A stretch of 64,000 nt of DNA from Metaclostridioides mangenotii (lineage in GTDB: Bacteria > Bacillota > Clostridia > Peptostreptococcales > Peptostreptococcaceae): assembly GCF_017873185.1 (NCBI RefSeq), contig NZ_JAGGJX010000006.1, positions 1 through 64,000 of the forward strand, read 5' to 3'. A model generated the notes under the pieces. That model saw only the letters and a list, made by a program, of their open reading frames with translations, was not told where the DNA came from and searched no databases. Positions 62,375 to 64,000 of this stretch are shown here, piece by piece. Every line of letters begins with the position of its first letter. Position 1 is the first letter of the stretch. Both the position numbers and the translations under genes were made by a program.

Positions 62375-63334
62375 TTGGAGATAAAGATTAGGCCATCTCA
62401 ACTACTCGGTGTAGTTTTTTTGACCATTGCATTAGCAGCAATATTTGTATATGTTCCAGTACTAAGTTTGTTTAGCCCGCTTATTGCAGTAACTTACGTT
62501 TTAGTTGGAGCTAAAAATAATGCCAAACTCACAGTACAAGCGGTGATAATTACATTTCTTATGCTTTGGGTTAGTGTAGATATTTCATACGCATTAAATA
62601 TATGTATAACATTTATGCTACCTGGAATATTAATAGGTAAAATGATAAATACAAGTTTTAAAGATAAAAACGCAGATAAACTTGTACCAATATTTTGGGG
62701 AAGTATTATTTTTATAATAAGTACAATAATTTATTTTTTAATTGTACACTTTGCATTTAAAATTGATCTTATGTCTGGAATAACTAAATTGATTGAAGAG
62801 CAAATAAAAGCAATGGATATGGAGTCAAGCAATCTTATATTTAAAAATATAAAAGGTATGGAATCAATTAGTGCGGATGAGGTTATGAACTATTTTCTAA
62901 ACTTTATGCCAATATGGTTGATAGCACAAAATATAATGTATTCCTTTATAGTTTATTATTTGAGTATTTTTACTATAAATAAGATAAATAAAGAAAAATT
63001 AGAATCTGCTAAATTTACTGAAATTTTTCTTCCAGGCCATGCGGTGTGGGCTTTAATATTCATGTACATATCTATTTTGATATTAGATGTAGCTGGAATA
63101 AAAATGAATAAGGAACAAGTAATTCTTAATTTATTTTTTGCATTTGCTGTATTATTCTTAATACAAGCAATATCGTTATATGCTTACTATCTAAAGAATA
63201 TATCAAAAAATGGATTAATAGTATGTGTATTGTTGCTAGTACTATTTATAGCAGGGATACTTGGAGCAACAGTTATTGGTATGTTTGACTGTGTATTAGA
63301 TTTTAGAAAAGTTAAAAGTAACAAATCCACTTAG
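62375..63334 (+). CDS. DUF2232 family membrane protein (YybS-like)
   Basis: The 319-residue integral membrane protein has about eight to nine hydrophobic segments (for example about 12-47, 54-73, 108-126, 187-208, 224-245, 258-280, 289-310). It matches the YybS/DUF2232 pattern by length, topology and its place directly before gdpP. TTG start with GGGAGTGA upstream. In B. subtilis yybS precedes yybT (gdpP) and rplI. The substrate is unknown; the family shows likeness to S components of ECF transporters, so a vitamin-like ligand is possible. Confidence 0.87.
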   Translation: MEIKIRPSQLLGVVFLTIALAAIFVYVPVLSLFSPLIAVTYVLVGAKNNAKLTVQAVIITFLMLWVSVDISYALNICITFMLPGILIGKMINTSFKDKNADKLVPIFWGSIIFIISTIIYFLIVHFAFKIDLMSGITKLIEEQIKAMDMESSNLIFKNIKGMESISADEVMNYFLNFMPIWLIAQNIMYSFIVYYLSIFTINKINKEKLESAKFTEIFLPGHAVWALIFMYISILILDVAGIKMNKEQVILNLFFAFAVLFLIQAISLYAYYLKNISKNGLIVCVLLLVLFIAGILGATVIGMFDCVLDFRKVKSNKST

Positions 63335-63344
63335 GAGGATGAGA

Positions 63345-64000
63345 ATGAATAAGAGATCGACCTTTAAGATCAATATGCCAGAGATAAATCTATATATAAT
63401 TGCTATTGGAATTCTAAGCGTTATTTTGATTTATTACAACTTTTATATAGGTGGCGCATTCTTTGTTTGTTTTTTGTACTTAGTTTTCCACAATTGGAGA
63501 TTGAATTCGATGAGAACAAAGGAATGGGCTGAGTATATTCAGAGCCTGTCTTTGAATATAGATGAGACAACTAAGCAGGCGATTTTAAATTTGCCAATAC
63601 CGCTTTGTATTCTTGAATTTGATGGGCATATATCTTGGTTTAATAAAAAGTTTTACGATATGATGGATGTTAAAGATCTTCTAAATCAGAATATAGAAGA
63701 GTTGATTGATGATCTTAACTTAAGAAAAGTTTTAAATGAAAATAAAGAGATGTATACTGACATCAGCTACAAAGATAGAGAGTATACAATTGTATATAAT
63801 GTAGTAAAAAACGATAAAGAGGATAGTGCAAAGTACTACATGATACTTTATTGGCTGGATAAAACTGATAGCCTGAAGCTTGAGAGTGATTACAACAATG
63901 AAAAAAATGCAATGATGTTGATTCAGGTCGACGGTTACAATGAAGTAATTGAAAGTGCTAAAGAAGAGCATAGATCCCTTATTAATATGGACATTGAAAG
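63345..64000 (+). CDS. gdpP: Cyclic-di-AMP phosphodiesterase GdpP, N-terminal part (runs off window)
   Basis: The first 218 residues are visible and the gene continues beyond the window. They hold a short cytoplasmic start, two hydrophobic segments (about 15-32 and 38-52), a PAS-like domain (about 75-150, ILNLPIPLCILEFDGHISWFN) and the beginning of a degenerate GGDEF domain (MMLIQVDGYNEVIESAKEEHR). The DHH/DHHA1 catalytic part is outside. ATG with AGGAGGATGAGA upstream. It should degrade the c-di-AMP made by DisA (29327). Confidence 0.92.
   Translation, partial: MNKRSTFKINMPEINLYIIAIGILSVILIYYNFYIGGAFFVCFLYLVFHNWRLNSMRTKEWAEYIQSLSLNIDETTKQAILNLPIPLCILEFDGHISWFNKKFYDMMDVKDLLNQNIEELIDDLNLRKVLNENKEMYTDISYKDREYTIVYNVVKNDKEDSAKYYMILYWLDKTDSLKLESDYNNEKNAMMLIQVDGYNEVIESAKEEHRSLINMDIE

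Overview
The window is AT-rich, low-GC Gram-positive DNA. Gene content and order (tadA, tRNA-Ser, SRP RNA, dnaX, ybaB, recR; pyc; ctsR-mcsA-mcsB-clpC-radA-disA; ispD-ispF-proS-gltX; cysS-mrnC; rlmB-yacP-sigH-tuf-rpmG-secE-nusG-rplKAJL) point to an anaerobic Clostridia species, most like the Peptostreptococcaceae (Clostridioides relatives). This is inferred from gene order and protein motifs, not from a database search. Almost all genes lie on the plus strand, and arginine is mostly encoded by AGA.

Layout. 1-76 is the 3' end of a 5S rRNA, followed by a large imperfect palindrome and a structured leader before an mscS channel gene. A serine T-box controls serS. Then come tadA, tRNA-Ser(GGA), the large-type SRP RNA, dnaX, ybaB and recR. 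A divergent MerR regulator and agmatine-deiminase-family gene share a typical MerR-type promoter (19-bp spacer), followed by a glycolipid glycosyltransferase. From 11.7 to 15.6 kb there are 42 tRNA genes in two related tandem blocks. Pyruvate carboxylase, an EF-G-like GTPase and the CtsR stress operon (with a perfect CtsR operator) follow. Then come radA and disA (c-di-AMP synthesis), a PIN/TRAM membrane protein, a GntR/ABC operon, isoprenoid genes ispD and ispF, T-box-controlled proS, gltX, and an AraC/clpP pair.

40.9-47.9 kb is the most unusual part: a Zur-like metal-homeostasis cluster. A Fur-family regulator sits behind two Fur/Zur-type 7-1-7 boxes. Next are a small Cys-containing membrane protein, a ZnuA/C/B-type ABC transporter, a CobW (G3E) metallochaperone GTPase with a His/Cys-rich stretch, a 538-residue protein joining a degenerate CobW-like GTPase domain to a complete YraQ/UPF0718 permease, and a TIGR03943/DUF1980 membrane protein. 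The last three genes overlap start-to-stop, so they probably form one metal-transport or metal-delivery module. This is my best candidate for an undescribed system.

48.5-59.4 kb returns to housekeeping genes: cysS, mrnC, thyA and dfrA, rlmB, yacP, sigH, tuf, rpmG, secE, nusG, rplK, rplA, an L10 leader, rplJ and rplL. Where rpoB and rpoC would be expected, there is instead a strong terminator and about 480 bp of decayed coding sequence. Then follows rpsF-ssb-rpsR, luxS on the minus strand, a MazG-like gene, a YybS-like gene, and gdpP (c-di-AMP phosphodiesterase) cut off by the window end. This junction is either a genome rearrangement or an assembly join and deserves checking. No CRISPR array, intact transposase, integrase or prophage was seen.
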